DNA of 64,000 nt from Tulasnella sp. 424 (taxonomy: Eukaryota > Basidiomycota > Agaricomycetes > Cantharellales > Tulasnellaceae), in assembly GCA_019633425.1 (NCBI GenBank), contig WSUB01000148.1, forward strand, positions 1-64,000. The letters are read 5' to 3'. The notes below the pieces were generated by a model. The model was not told where the DNA came from. It was given only the letters and a program-made list of their open reading frames with translations, and searched no databases. Made by a program: the position numbers and the translations under genes. This document shows positions 43,626 to 58,296 of this stretch, piece after piece. Position 1 is the stretch's first letter. The number at the start of each line of letters is the position of its first letter.

Positions 43626-46186
43626 ATGTCATCCCATCCTCCTCTGTCGCTCGCTGGCGAGGACGAAGACAGCACATCATCGACGGCATCTCAGGACTGC
43701 ACAGATGCAAACGCCAGTCAGATCGACCTGGGACGCCTTTCGTTATCCAGAGCTCCATCCATCTCCACCTTCTCCTCCCAGCTGCACCAGCAGTCCTCGT
43801 TAGATATGACGGACCTGACCAACGACATTCCCGAGACTCCAATTTCAGTCCCAGCATCCAGTGACTCAGGGCCACCAGGACATGGACAGTCCAACTTGCC
43901 AACCTTGGGCTTGGTTCTCTCATTACCGCCCCCATCGAGCGAAAGCACGATCGAGAGGAACGACGCTCAAGAACCTGAGGTTTCCGGGGACAAAGAGCAA
44001 GGCGTGTACATCGCATCACCCACAGCCGCGACCGCATTGCATGGCCTCGACCTTCACTCTCCTCGGGCACAAGCTTATGGTCGACCAGGATCATCCGACG
44101 GAGCAGGCTCGCCGTTGAGCAGGTCAAGGACCCTGCCTCGGATCAAGTCGTGGTCCCGTTCCCCCAAAACTAGTTTTGCCAATGACAAGCCACTGTCATA
44201 TCTAGAAGAAGACAGTAAACGCAACAGCGAAGTGTTGGCTCAGGACGGCGGAGAGCCAATGCCTTTGGATGCCGAAAGGAGACTAGCATTGGCGAGGTGG
44301 ATCCTCGCTGTGGCCGTCGTCAATTTTGACTTAGACGTCGGTCCAGTTGTGGAAAGGTTATACCCGGACGTGTTAATGACGCCGGCAGTAAAGGAGAATA
44401 TGTCAGTCCTGTCATTTTATCCTTCCGTCCATCCTCTCCATCCCGCCCTTAGCGCGAGTTAACGTTCCGCTCTCACCACGGCCCCCAGCGCATTCTCCTC
44501 ATTCCCTGACGGCTCGCTTTTCGAGACGGGTGTTCAGTGCCATTCATTTCGAATACGCGACTCTCTGGCTCCGACTACACCAAGCTCAAGCAGCATTTCT
44601 CAACAGCAAAGTGACGGCTTCCTTTACGGTTACTCGCTGTTCTTGCAAAAGCGGGACCCAAACATAAAGCGAGGGTACCTTCAGGCGAGCACACTATACC
44701 GTTTAACCAATCCTCGAATAGGTCCTAACAAATATCCCCCTTAGCGCTCCGTTACAATTCTCACTCACTTGCCCTTTCCGTCCCTTTTCGCCGCGGCGAT
44801 TGCAAAACTCGGAGCGTTTTACTTCTCCCATGGGATAACGATGCTCGAAACAGCATGCAGCAACATTGCATCTTGGTAAGTTTGTCCTCGACTTGGTCTC
44901 GAGAGGAAGAGCGCGGAGTCTCATGTGACGAACGCAAAGCAAAGGCCAGACCCTACCCCAGGAAACGCATTGGAGCTCGGCTTCCTGGGAAGCGTAATGC
45001 AAGTCGAGATTCCGAGGTCAGAGAACGAGCACCAATCCATTGCCACATCGAGCTTTGGGGAAAAATTCAACATGAAGATACATGTGCGTAGCTTTTGTTC
45101 CTGTTACCAACTGGATCTCAACTGGAAAACGCGGATCTTCCGCAGATTTTAGCATCTCTTCCGCCACCCCTTCCGTCCCCGGTGTCTTTATTTGCGTCAT
45201 TCCTCCCGAAAATATGGACGTTGTGGGAGTGTCTAGTATTGTCGGAACCTCTCATCATCTTCGCACCATCTCCTTCGCAAACCAGCTCGATCATATGGTG
45301 GTTACGTGACTTTTTAAGACCCGTAGGCCCGATCGATCATTTCGTCGAGCTATTGCTAACAATCCCCTCAGATTCCACTTGCAGGAGACTTTCGCCCTTA
45401 TTTCCACATCCATGACCAAGACTATGCAATCCTCGTCAACAAGAACCCGCCAAAGGCAGGCTTGATTCTTGGTGTAACAAATCCTTTCTTTGGGAATCTT
45501 TGCAAACACTGGCCCCACATCCTGAGTGTTGGACGTGCGGGGGATGCTGCGTGCGTGTTACGAAATCCAGCTATTACGCCCATTTCGTCAACCCTCTTTT
45601 TACATTTGGCAGGAAGACGACGACGCAACCAAGGTCTACTCCGTTCATGGGTCCGGAGCCTGGATTTCATACGCAGCACAAGCGTTTTATATCCAAAGAC
45701 CGAGCGCTCCTAAAAAAGCTGGAAGACGCGGTTCAAAAGGGCGGCGCTGCAGGTAAGCAAGTCTGCTGACTGCGAGTGATGTCTGTTAACCGCGTGACTT
45801 GTCATTCAGAGATAGAGGCATGTACTCTTCTGCGACAACACTTCACCGACCGGACGACCAAGCTTCTAGTTCCGCTGAACAGACATTTTCAATCTCTCAT
45901 TCCCATTGACCCGTAAGTGGTGTGCTATGATGTTTTAGTTTCGGAGCTTTGTATTTTAACCAAGATTGATAACTTCAGAAAAGCACCCCTCAAGCCGTTC
46001 ACCCCTTCCTCATTCCTTGCGTCATTAAAGGCACATGGCTCTTTATTACCCTTTCGCTCGAGTAGCAAGCAGAGAGAGTTCTACGAAAGATGGCTGCGTA
46101 CTCCTGCGTTTGGTGTCTGGTTAACCCAACGGGTAGGCGAGGTTCAAGAGGTGTTGCAGCGACGTGCCGCTGGCGGGTCGAGCTAG
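43626..46186 (+). CDS. DENN domain protein, DENND6/FAM116 (Afi1/Anr2) type
   Basis: It starts MSSHPPLSLAGEDEDSTSST. A Ser-rich N terminus of about 200 residues precedes the uDENN start RWILAVAVVNFDLDVGPVVE, then FSSFPDGSLFETGVQCHSF, YGYSLFLQKRDPNIKRGYLQ, RSVTILTHLPFPSLFAAAIA and an ACSNIASW/PDPTPG block. The cDENN part reads LWECLVLSEPLIIFAPSPSQ, PYFHIHDQDYAILV and LILGVTNPFFGNLCKHWPHI. The last exon holds KAPLKPFTPSSFLASLKAHG and ends RAAGGSS with TAG at 46184-46186. DENND6 proteins are guanine-nucleotide exchange factors for Rab GTPases on recycling endosomes; in filamentous fungi Afi1-type proteins act in polarity. The family call rests on block order. Confidence 0.82.
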
Positions 46187-46644
46187 TTGATCCTATTGCG
46201 AGCATTTGGAGCCCTTACATATCTAAATACCACAAAATTGGATTATGGATGACTACAGCTTTGGCGCGTTGAGCGAACATTCGGAACAGACACCGAAAGT
46301 CAAGCTGGTTCCAAGCAAGCTGTCGGAGCCTGCGCGAGTACGGGTGCCGTACGTTGATAGCTGTTAGGTGGACGACGGTCAGGATACAACGCAGAGTGGA
46401 TTAGGCCGTTACCGACAGCTGAGTAGATGAGCAGGAAAACGTTCCGATTGTCCTCGAGTCGATCTCACGGTCCGTTCCAGCCTCTCCGTCTCTCCTCGCC
46501 GGTCAGGTTCCTTGTATACCCAACGCCTCTATAATTCTCTCATTGTGTACGATTGACCTTCCGACAATATACAGTCATCCGAACCACCCACCCTTCAGGC
46601 ATCCCATCAGCAAAAGTTATCACGCCAAGTTCCCAAGTCAAATC
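46187..46644. other. Intergenic, no gene seen
   Basis: DENN gene 3' UTR and promoter of F-box paralogue B. Nothing else recognised. Confidence 0.5.
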
Positions 46645-48464
46645 ATGATTCAGCCTTCTGCGCTCGGAGATTCACAAACAACCCAAACACGCTCCCCGCC
46701 CAGCACATTTGGCACCTTGCCTTATGATGTAATCATCCATATCGTCCAATGTGGAGGAGTTGATGCAGCTGATGCCATTGCCTTGCGTCAAGTTCGTAGA
46801 CGCGAACTTCACCCAATTTGGAGTCCAACTGATTGAGTCTCTTTTCATACGGGTAGACATGCAGCTCGCTCCTTCGCGTGACCAGCACTCTAGCCTTTTG
46901 GCTAGCCATTTCTCGCAATATGCTCAAGCAAGGCAATGCTTTGCCAACTCCCGCCTTTCAGAGCCCCAATTCTTTACGACCCGAGGACTTTGTGAAATCC
47001 GCTCTGAGTCGAATAAAAACCGAGCAAAACTTCAAATCCTTTTCCCCAAAGTTTCGTCAGAAATCCTTAATGGTCGCTGCTGATATTATCGACTTTATCC
47101 TCCTTCCCGGAGGCAGGTATGCTTTGACAATTGAAGGGGTTGGAGAAGTCAGCATCGTAGACTTGAAAGCGAGTCCATCGGGAGAACAACAGCGAGATAT
47201 GGTTGGACGCTCTTTAGCGCGCTATCCCCTTCCTGGCGAGGCGCTATCCTCCAATTTCCAGCTCTGCGGTGACGATGAAAAAACCCTCATTCTTTGTGCC
47301 GTTTCAGAAACCAGGTGAGAACGCTTGTCGACCTGGATTACTTCGGTCAAATTGAACTCACTCTTCGTCCCAGTGGAGGCCTGGTTATTGATGTGCTCCA
47401 GTTGACGTTTGTCGATACCTCTGGGGGTATTGAAGCATCCTCTCCTCATCTGATTTACCGAACCCTGCCAATATTCGACCTTTACGTTCCTGCGGTGGAA
47501 TTACGCGATAGTTCGGCGGCAGGTCTGGCTGCCATAATGGTGGAGGACAACTTCGATCACCTCTTTATGGTATTCGTGGACTACAGGCGTGGCATAACAT
47601 TAGAAGTAAACACTAGCCTACGTCCGTCAGAGGTATGCGGCACTCGGTTCCTCGCCCTCCGGACACACTCAAATCTTGCTTTAAAAGCCGTACGACATGT
47701 ACCTTCATAACGGGGACTGCATCATTTTTGGCGATCGGGAGACGCAAACCATTCTGCACGCCTACTTTGATGTTGCGACCCTCATGACCGAAAACAAAGG
47801 CAGGATCAACCTTCCACCTCACTGTACAAGAACAATAGACACCGGGTCAATCGCAAGCTTTGAGACGTCGGTTACCAACGTCCCCGACCCCGCCTGGCAT
47901 CCCGTGAGGCCGTGGAACACTCCGGCTCCTCGAACGGGGGGATTGGTTCCTCTCCTAGCGACATCAGCGGAAATTACGCCCATGCCGGGGAACGACGAGC
48001 AGAGAGCACGCGTCCCACCGCGACTGATAGCTCACTGGGTTGACCCGGATGACGTATCCAGATTCCTCCGGGCGGAACAACTGGACATGTTTCAAGGGCA
48101 CCACCGAACCTGCTTGTCCTGGCCCGAAGAGAGAAGTCTTTCGTCGCACCGCGGTGAGACCCTTTTCGTCCCGACAAGAAACGCGAGGAACATGCTATGG
48201 GTACATGAGCCAGCCGATGGGGGCGGGGCAGCAAAGCTCTCCCTCATCCCTCTCCCTCCTGTAGGCCAACATGCGAGCGCAGAGGCGGTTAGGGAGGGCT
48301 CGCGAGATCTAGAGTTACTCCCTGAGGTGGATTTGAAGCGTGTAGCGTTTGTTAAGTTTTGTGACGAGACGGGGCTTTTAGTGGTTGGAATGCAGCCCAC
48401 GCTCATCAACCCGTCGGTGGAAGAGGGTCCTACCTTACAGAAGATACACTTGTTTTGGTATTAA
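46645..48464 (+). CDS. F-box plus beta-propeller-like protein, paralogue B
   Basis: It starts MIQPSALGDSQTTQTRSPPS, with the F-box GTLPYDVIIHIVQCGGVDAA and ADAIALRQ ending exon 1. An intron of about 80 nt leads to TCSSLLRVTSTLAFWLAISR. The blade FILLPGGRYALTIEGVGEVS is followed by the shared C-terminal region: HPVRPWNTPAPRTGG, AHWVDPDDVSRFL, NMLWVHEP, FVKFCDETGLLVVGMQ and HLFWY at the TAA (48462-48464). The gene converges on paralogue C with only 32 bp between stops. Confidence 0.72.
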
Positions 48465-48496
48465 TTACAATTCGTCCATACAATTAGGTGACTGTT

Positions 48497-50258
48497 CTAG
48501 TACCAGAAAAGATGAACTTCCTGCTCCATGGCAATGCCCGCAAAATCACGCCGGTTTAGTCCAACCGCTAGCAAACCGAACTCGTCGCAAAACTTGACAA
48601 ATGTAGCCGTAGAAAGGTCCAAAGGAACGTCCAAATTTCTGCAGCTCGCCTTGATATCCTCTGGAGACATCCATTCGCCGGGAGAAGGAAGCTTGATCAT
48701 TGTTAATCGAGTCCTAGTATCACTGTCGTCTCCATTGCCGGGACCTGGCTCGTTAACCCAGACCATGTGCTTCCAACAAGTGCTTGGAGAGAAGAGGATT
48801 CCATTGTGCGAGACCCGGGTTTGACGGTCAGGGAAGGTGACGAATGTCCGGCGGTCGAATGGACATGGACGATCAGAATGAGTTTTCAACCACCTAACCA
48901 CCTGAGGAGGATCGAGCCACTGAGCGAGCAACATTGGATGGTTAACGATAGCGTCCTGGATTAATCCGTCTCGTTCGTCCGAGGTCGATAACAGGAGGAA
49001 TTGATTTGAAGTCCATCGGCTAGGGGTGTTCCAAGGGCGACTCGGCACCCAGCTTACTTCCGTTCCATTACGATTAAACGGAACAGAGGTAGTCGGGGTG
49101 TCGGAAAATGTGATGGTCTTTGAAAAATGGGGTGGTTGCTCCAAACTTCCTTTGTTGAGACCAATGATTTCCATAACGTTAAGATAGGCATGAATTATCG
49201 TTTGTCGCGTTCCGGCGCTACAAATTATGCAGTGGCCATCTGCAAGGTACATATCGTAAGCCTCCTTGAGGATGGAATAAGCCATCGTCAGTGCCCTGTA
49301 CCGCGTTTGAACCAAGAGACCTACAATGCTTCCGTCGAGACCTGTCATAATGCGCAGCACAATATTCTTGGTGTGATCGATCAGAACTAAGTGGAGGGGT
49401 TCATGGATGGATGGTTCTTCCAAAAGTGCGGTTACGTCTCCTAGGACCTCCACGGCGAGTATGCGGGATGCGGGGCGACCCGGGAGTTGAAGGAGAACAC
49501 TTGTGGTCACTGTTTCCGTTTCTTTTCCGGCAACGACAGCAGGGATAAACTTGAAACACACTATATCGAGAGCGTAGCCTTCCCTGATACAGATCGTTAA
49601 AATGGTTTATTCGCGAAATCGAGATAGCCACTTACTCCGCAGTAAATACAGCACAGACGATAAGACTCCTCTCGTCCTCACCGTACATATGATAATTGAC
49701 CGCCAGAGGCTCTCCATCGACTCGGTATATGGCTTCCAAGGAGCCAGTGAGTGTGTCAACCTTGGTCCCCGTCTCCTCGTATATACTCCGAACGGCGACC
49801 CCACCACTCTCGTCGCTGACTAAGATGTGTTTACCGCCTGGGAGGATGATGAAGTTGTGAAGACTGAACGCGACGAGAAATGTGTGGCTCCGAGGGGTCG
49901 GTACTGTGGATTGGATGTTTTCTTTCGTCTTTTGGCGTTTGTAAGACAGTTTAATCCAGTCTTCTGTGGTCAGTGTGGCAGGTCGAACGAAGGCTGGGAT
50001 AGGCATGGGGTATCCTCGTCGAAGCATGTTTTCAGATACGATTGCCCAAAATGCTGGTGTTTGGGAGATTTCGAAAAGCCATCTGCAGGTCTAGTTCGCC
50101 AAGCACGGGCGCCATCATTCCTCAGCTTGATTCAAAGGCATGAGGTTGAAAGTGCAAACCTGCCGCAGGGAGATGGCATCTGCAACTTCCAACTGCCCTG
50201 CTTCTATGATCCCAAGGATCAATTCGTATGGAAGGGTTTGAAGTGATACCAGAGTCAT
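48497..50258 (-). CDS. F-box plus beta-propeller-like protein, paralogue C
   Basis: It starts MTLVSLQTLPYELILGIIEA, an F-box, then EVADAISLRQ before the same intron as in paralogue B. Next come FWAIVSENMLRRGYPMPIPA and FIILPGGKHILVSDESGGVA, then a long C-terminal exon with LLLQLPGRPASRILAVEVLG, PSRPWNTPSRWTSN, AQWLDPPQVVRWL, FVKFCDEFGLLAVGLNRRD and HLFWY at 48497. It is closer to B than to A or D by these motifs and lies in inverted orientation to B. The start is 133 bp from the divergent MCM3 start, so the two share a short promoter. Confidence 0.72.
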
Positions 50259-50347
50259 TTCTGGGTGCGTAGCGACTACAGAGCGACGAGGTGCAGTGAC
50301 AGTCACATGTGATGCCCTTTGTCACGGGGGCCTGGTCTGTAAAGAAA

Positions 50348-50353
50348 CGCGTC
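50348..50353 (+). promoter_or_regulatory. MluI cell-cycle box (MCB, ACGCGT) upstream of MCM3
   Basis: A perfect ACGCGT palindrome 39 nt upstream of the MCM3 ATG, in the 133-bp divergent promoter shared with F-box paralogue C. In yeasts this element binds MBF and drives G1/S expression of replication genes. Confidence 0.5.
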
Positions 50354-50391
50354 CACTCTCTCCCCCTACCTTTCTCCACAACCAATCTCCC

Positions 50392-53214
<2,823 letters not shown>

Positions 53215-53431
53215 ACGTCGAGTGTGCGTGTCATCTGTTGTACGTTCTGTTGTTTTAGTATATGTATGGCATTGGCCTGGTGAGCTATTTTTAGGCCTAG
53301 ATACTCTCTCGGTTGCGTTCGTGATAATTTTTCAAACAGGGCTCAAGATTTGGACGTGTGTAAAGAGAGGATGTATATCTGCATGATTCTGCCTATCGGA
53401 GACACGCAAAGTTTGTAGAGCAGTGAAACAA

Positions 53432-53749
53432 TCACCACTTGCGTTTCATCTAATGGATCGAGTCGTGTGAGATCAACGTCAGATATACATAAATACGAAG
53501 GCTGCTAACCACTCCTTGAACACATTGCTTGAATGCGTCGAACTCTTTGGCGCACATTCCCTTGTTCACTTCTTTGTAATTACCCGCGACACATGCTCCG
53601 TACGCTGCAGCCTAGATGCAACGCGACACGTCAGCAACTGAACATTGGCTGACAAGTGTGGGCTGTCTTACTGTTGACGAGCAGGCCGCAGCTGCTGTCG
53701 CTAATTTTCGGACTGGATTGCGGTCGAATGGGATTGACGGCTTAGACAT
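53432..53749 (-). CDS. Twin-Cx9C mitochondrial protein, NDUFAF8-like complex I assembly factor
   Basis: A small gene of three exons. Exon 1 starts at ATG 53749 with MSKPSIPFDRNPVRKLATAA and ends ACSST. A 60-nt intron with GTAAGA donor and CATCTAG acceptor leads to AAAYGACVAGNYKEVNKGMC and AKEFDAFKQCVQGV. A third exon after a GTTAGC..CATTAG intron adds only MKRKW and TGA (53432-53434). The cysteines form two Cx9C pairs (CSSTAAAYGAC and CAKEFDAFKQC). The order A-A-A-Y-G-x-C-V ... C-A-x-E-F-x-A matches NDUFAF8/C17orf89, which is imported by the Mia40 relay and stabilises NDUFAF5 in complex I assembly. Confidence 0.72.
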
Positions 53750-54648
53750 GCCGATGAAGTCTTGGAGGGTCTGAGAATTTTTGGCAGAAATGTGTAGGCG
53801 GGTTGATTATGTAATAATGTTGAATTACTTTGCCGCGCTGAGATTGTCTCGGCGCCAATGCGTTGCGTGGAAGAATGCCGTGTATAAAGTAAATCAATAA
53901 AGGGGGGAAAAGCCAAGGCGCCGAACAAGACACTCCATGCATGCCGCGGCCCGAGATGGATAAACTTGTCCCTGACTTGGGACTCGGACGAGGCCGTGCC
54001 GCAAGACACACGACACGCCCCTCGACACGTAGCTATAATTATACATTCACTAACTTGCCGCACCCCCCAATGACGAATAATGTGATAGCCTATTATACTG
54101 TATAAAATATATACACGATCATCGCTGGCAGCCCATATCTGATGCCGATGTGGCTGGGGGCGGCGATGAGATGGGCGACTTGGGGGCATATCGGGATGAT
54201 TTATTTTCGGGGGTGATGCTATAAATGACAAGTGTAGCCAAGAATAACTGACAAGCCATTCAGGGTCCACTCGCTCCTATTTTTACATTCCGTGGGACTT
54301 GGAAACTCGCCGAATATACCCAGACTATTCCCTCGGCATCTCTGCATCCACTTCCACAACTTCAAATCACCTCCGGACGACGTCTAGAGGTTGCTATTCG
54401 ATGGCTGGCATGTGTTGGGTGACAAGGTGTGTGATGGTGGTTGGCTGTGAGTGATACCGATGAGAGAAGCGGGTGGGCTTGCGAATGCCGAGAAGTCTTG
54501 GTGCATGACGGCCATCCAAAGGCTTTGACGCAGCAACGCCAAGCCAATCCTGTTTTTATTTTCAGCCCCTCCCCCCACCGCGTTATAAAGATTATTCCCT
54601 TCCCTCTTCTAACCTCACTCCTCTTCTTCTCCCTCTTCTTCTCCCTCA
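53750..54648. other. Divergent intergenic region
   Basis: Promoters of the Cx9C gene (-) and of the gene at 54649 (+). A 189-codon minus frame (53701-54270) overlaps the Cx9C exon in another frame and has no domain. The last ~50 nt before 54649 are a C/T-rich leader (ctcttcttct type). Confidence 0.5.
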
Positions 54649-55681
54649 ATGGATCCCTCCGCCGCCTCAACCTCGACCCAGCTCGCTGCTCAGCAATCCT
54701 CATCCACACCATCGTCATCAGCATCCGCCAACATATGGGACTCGGCTTGGAACGCATGCACTCAGGTAAATAACATCGCTATATTTAAACAACCCGTTTC
54801 GCACAAGTCCCTGACACCAGTCATTACAGACTCCACCCCCCAACCTCACAGAGATCCTCGCTGCCTACGCCCAAAAGGGCGATGGTGACCGCGATATGCT
54901 GCTGGGAATTCTCAAAGCCAAGAGCGCTGAAGATCAGGTCGGTGTTCTCATGACGACCCACAGTATTCCCGAATGCCAAGACTGACAGCTTGCTTCTTAG
55001 CGAATCGCTGCCGTAGCCACCTTGCATCAAACCATCCTTCAACTTCAAGCTGCAGCATTGGCTGCTCCAGCTCTTGCCGCTGCCGGGGCCGCTGCCGGCG
55101 TCTCGCCATCCTTGACCAACGGTCTCTCTACACCAACCCCGACACCACCGGTGCAGTCACCACCGCCCCCGCTCCAGCACGTCCATCACCACCACCGTCC
55201 ATCAAGGGATTATCCACCGCCACATCATCACACAACTCGCCCGGAATCACCTCCAGGAGCTGCACGCTCCGTCACCCCGACCGCTTACTCAGGTTACTAT
55301 ACCGTTACTTCTTCCTCCTCTCATCCTTCACTCCCCCCAATTTCGACGCTCCAGTCAGCTTCATCGGCAAACGCATATAGTGCGGAGGAAGCCCGTTCTC
55401 GGAAGCGGTCTCGTGTCTCCTCGTCGGGCAGTTCATCGTCCTCTCACCGTCGACAATCACCCGAATACCCTTTAAGCCCCTACTCGCAAGGTTCACGCCG
55501 TTCGCCCAACCAGCAGAGCGCTCTACCACCAGTTAGATCTGCACCTTATCCAACGGCCAACGAACGCGAGCAACGACATCCCGGAGGTCGTCTGGCGGTG
55601 GGCTCTCTGTTGGGAGCCGGACAAGAGGAGGATGGCGATGTCAAATACCGACGGATGAGTGCTGAGCGAAGTACGCGGTAG
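54649..55681 (+). CDS. Low-complexity protein of unknown function
   Basis: It starts MDPSAASTSTQLAAQQSSST. Exon 1 ends NIWDSAWNACTQ. A second short exon reads TPPPNLTEILAAYAQKGDGD and MLLGILKAKSAEDQ. The third begins RIAAVATLHQTILQLQAAAL, then is rich in Pro/His/Ser (HVHHHHRPSRDYPPPHHHTT) with a basic RSRKRSRVSSSG patch that could be a nuclear localisation signal. It ends RMSAERSTR with TAG at 55681. The N-terminal helices up to about residue 110 look folded; the rest looks disordered. It is possibly a nuclear regulator, but I recognise no family. Confidence 0.6.
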
Positions 55682-56354
55682 TCCATGTTCGATTTGAGAT
55701 TCGTTTCTTTCGTTTCCCTTTTGGGTTTTTGTTTTGCCTGCTTGCTACATCATTTGCTTTCCATGTATTACCCTCTAGTCATTGTATTCTTGTACCGTCA
55801 TGGCAATGTTTAATCGGCAACATTTTTGGTCCAAGATGTGACGTGCCGTGCCGTCAGACATGCCAAGGCAGCTCTTCGGCTTCAACTCGATGGCCATCGC
55901 CTAAATTGGCTGATCCACGGATTGTCCCTGCGCCTAAATTTAGGCCGACAGCGGTGCCTCATTCCGCAGCCTCGGTGAGCATCCCCGACACCTGCCTCGT
56001 GCGCTTGGCGTTCCCATCGAGGAGTCCGGTGCAAAAACCGCCGTCGTCGTACGCAAGCTGAACAAGCAAAGGCCAAGCATTTGTAAGAGGCTATTTAGCT
56101 CCAAAAGGGGGAATTCTCGGTCGCCAAGATCACTTTGCACCATAGTCGGAGACAGCCAAGTCAAACACTACGTGTACTAGATGAGGTCAGACCGGCCAAC
56201 GGAGGCCGAACCGTCCGGCTCCCATCACGGCATCACTTTTTTATAGCTAATTTCGGGGGTCGGAGGATGCCGCCGGCAATTGAAACTAGCGCTCGGCCCT
56301 CACGTGATACTCCTTCAGGACGGCGTAGTTGGGAAAGCACGTCCCATTGTATAG
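55682..56354. other. Convergent intergenic region, no gene seen
   Basis: Holds the 3' UTRs of the genes on either side. Short frames on both strands lack motifs. Confidence 0.5.
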
Positions 56355-58125
56355 CTAATAGTAAAACAGGTGAACTATTTTCTCTTCGCTCTCGATCGTT
56401 AATGCCAAGAGTCCCCCCTCCTCGCTGAAAACTGCATAACGAATATCCTCCAATGGTAGAAAAAGCTCCAACCTTGTCGAAGACTGCTCAAAAGTCGTCC
56501 TCTGCTCTAGCAAGTCTCCGGTCGGTAGGCGAATGAGGTAGAGCTCCGCCAACTGTCGCCCTCCCTCGGGTTTGCTCCCTATCCACATCATGTAAAAACC
56601 GTACGTACTGCTCTTTAGCATTTCAAGCATGCTCCTAGATACCCAGGTATGATATGGCACCCGGATAAACGACTGGCAATTGCAGCCTGCGCTCTGAATG
56701 CTTCCCTTGGAATGCTCGATCAGTGTTTTTGGGTCAAGCCACTGAGGAAAGAAAATTGGACGCCAATTATCCGCATTTCCACCTTCTGCAAGACAATCCT
56801 CCGGGATACGCTCAAGCCCTGTGCATTGAAGAGGCACGAGCCCATTCGTTGCATCGCAGGGAACGTTCCAAGGGATAAAAGGAAACCAACTTCCGTTCTC
56901 TGCCAAGCCTGTTGAAACGTCCCACGGCAAGAGTTGCCTACGGTCCGGAGTGAGTCGGCAACTTGCTTGGCGCAGGCGATCTGAGCCCTCTAGCTTCTCG
57001 CCAAAACAGTCGAAGTATGTGTAGAGATGAATGCCGGCGCTTGTCGCGAGGAAGATTACGATATCAGGGCCCCTCATGACAATCTCATAGGCGTCCTGGG
57101 CCATTGCAGTTAGTTAAGAAGGCGTGAATGATGGTCCGCAGCACCATTAACTTACCGCGTCCGTCGGCATTACGATGTCAGTCGGCAGGCGTTTGACCGC
57201 GCCGCAGCGATAGTCAAGGAAGACGATCTCCAACAAATCGTGGGCTCCGCCTTTGTAGTCGTGCACATAGCCGTAGGCCACAACTCCATCTTCCTGGAAC
57301 CGAATGCTGAGGTCGTGAAGCGAATTATGCATCAGGTTCGTCAAACCATAGTCGTGAACTAGCACAGCGGGGTTGTCGTTTAGCTCCGCTTCGTCACCGA
57401 ACCTGAATGAGAACACGCCAACCCACGGCCCTTCGGAGACGCTGGTTCAACCAAAGTTAAGAAAGAGTCAATTTATCGTATAGTAACCCCTTACCTAGAC
57501 TCAACGATGCCTGCTACAACCACCTCTTTGTTAGGGGACTGTTGTATGTTGTAGTCAACCGTTTGAGGGTTTATTTGTGACTGGTGACTTGCTAAGAGCT
57601 TCGGCAGGCGAGCGTGACAGTCTTCTAATTTGTCGGGGCCCAAGTCCCAGAGCTGAACTTGGCGGTCAATAGTGGTGATGATGGCATGGCGGCCTCCGCG
57701 AAGCAAAACGAAATGTTGAACGTGCATTCCATCTGGCAGGACCAGCTCCTGATATCGGCGAATGACAGGACTCGGTTTCTTGAGGTTCACAGCCGTGGCG
57801 TATGCGGCTTTACAGGCTTTGCGCAACTCGCTCACTGATAGGGAATGGATTTTCTGGAATGGGGGTATTGTGACAATGATTCCCGTCCTTCGCATTGCTG
57901 CCGCAATAACGAGCCAGAATGTCTTGTGATCACAAGCGTCATACAGTCGCTTGCAAGCCTATTATTATTAAGGGTGTGTAAATCGATCTCGATTCTGCTG
58001 CACTATCGAGTCGTCGATTGGGAACAAACCAAAGTAAAGGCCACAGCTTCTTCAAACCCCAGGCTTCCAACCTCAAAGGTCATCCATACCAGTTCATCAG
58101 GCAAAGATAGTATGGAAACTGCCAT
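56355..58125 (-). CDS. F-box plus beta-propeller-like protein, paralogue D
   Basis: It starts MAVSILSLPDELVWMTFEVG, an F-box, then FEEAVAFTLV before an intron. The next exon reads CKRLYDACDHKTFWLVIAAA and MRRTGIIVTIPPFQKIHSLS. A propeller-like blade is seen in FVLLRGGRHAIITTIDRQVQ followed by LWDLG. The C-terminal exon has FPFIPWNVPCDATNGLVPL, PQWLDPKTLIEH, YAVFSEEGGLLALTI and HLFYY at the TAG (56355-56357). It is the most diverged of the four paralogues: RPWNTP reads IPWNVP and the CDE motif reads SEE. Confidence 0.68.
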
Positions 58126-58296
58126 GTTTGCAGCCAGAACAAGGATGACCTTGCTGGGGGATATCGAGAGCGTAAGGAACTGTGGGAATTGTTGCCAATG
58201 CTCGAATGCACAGGGACCCTCCACAGAAAACATTGGCCATAAATTAAAGCAAATTCAAGCAACAGGCTACTTATTCCCTCCAATACCTCTCCCTTC

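Noticed and set aside
53701..54270. 189-codon minus-strand frame
   Set aside because: It overlaps the first exon of the Cx9C gene in another frame and has no recognisable motif.
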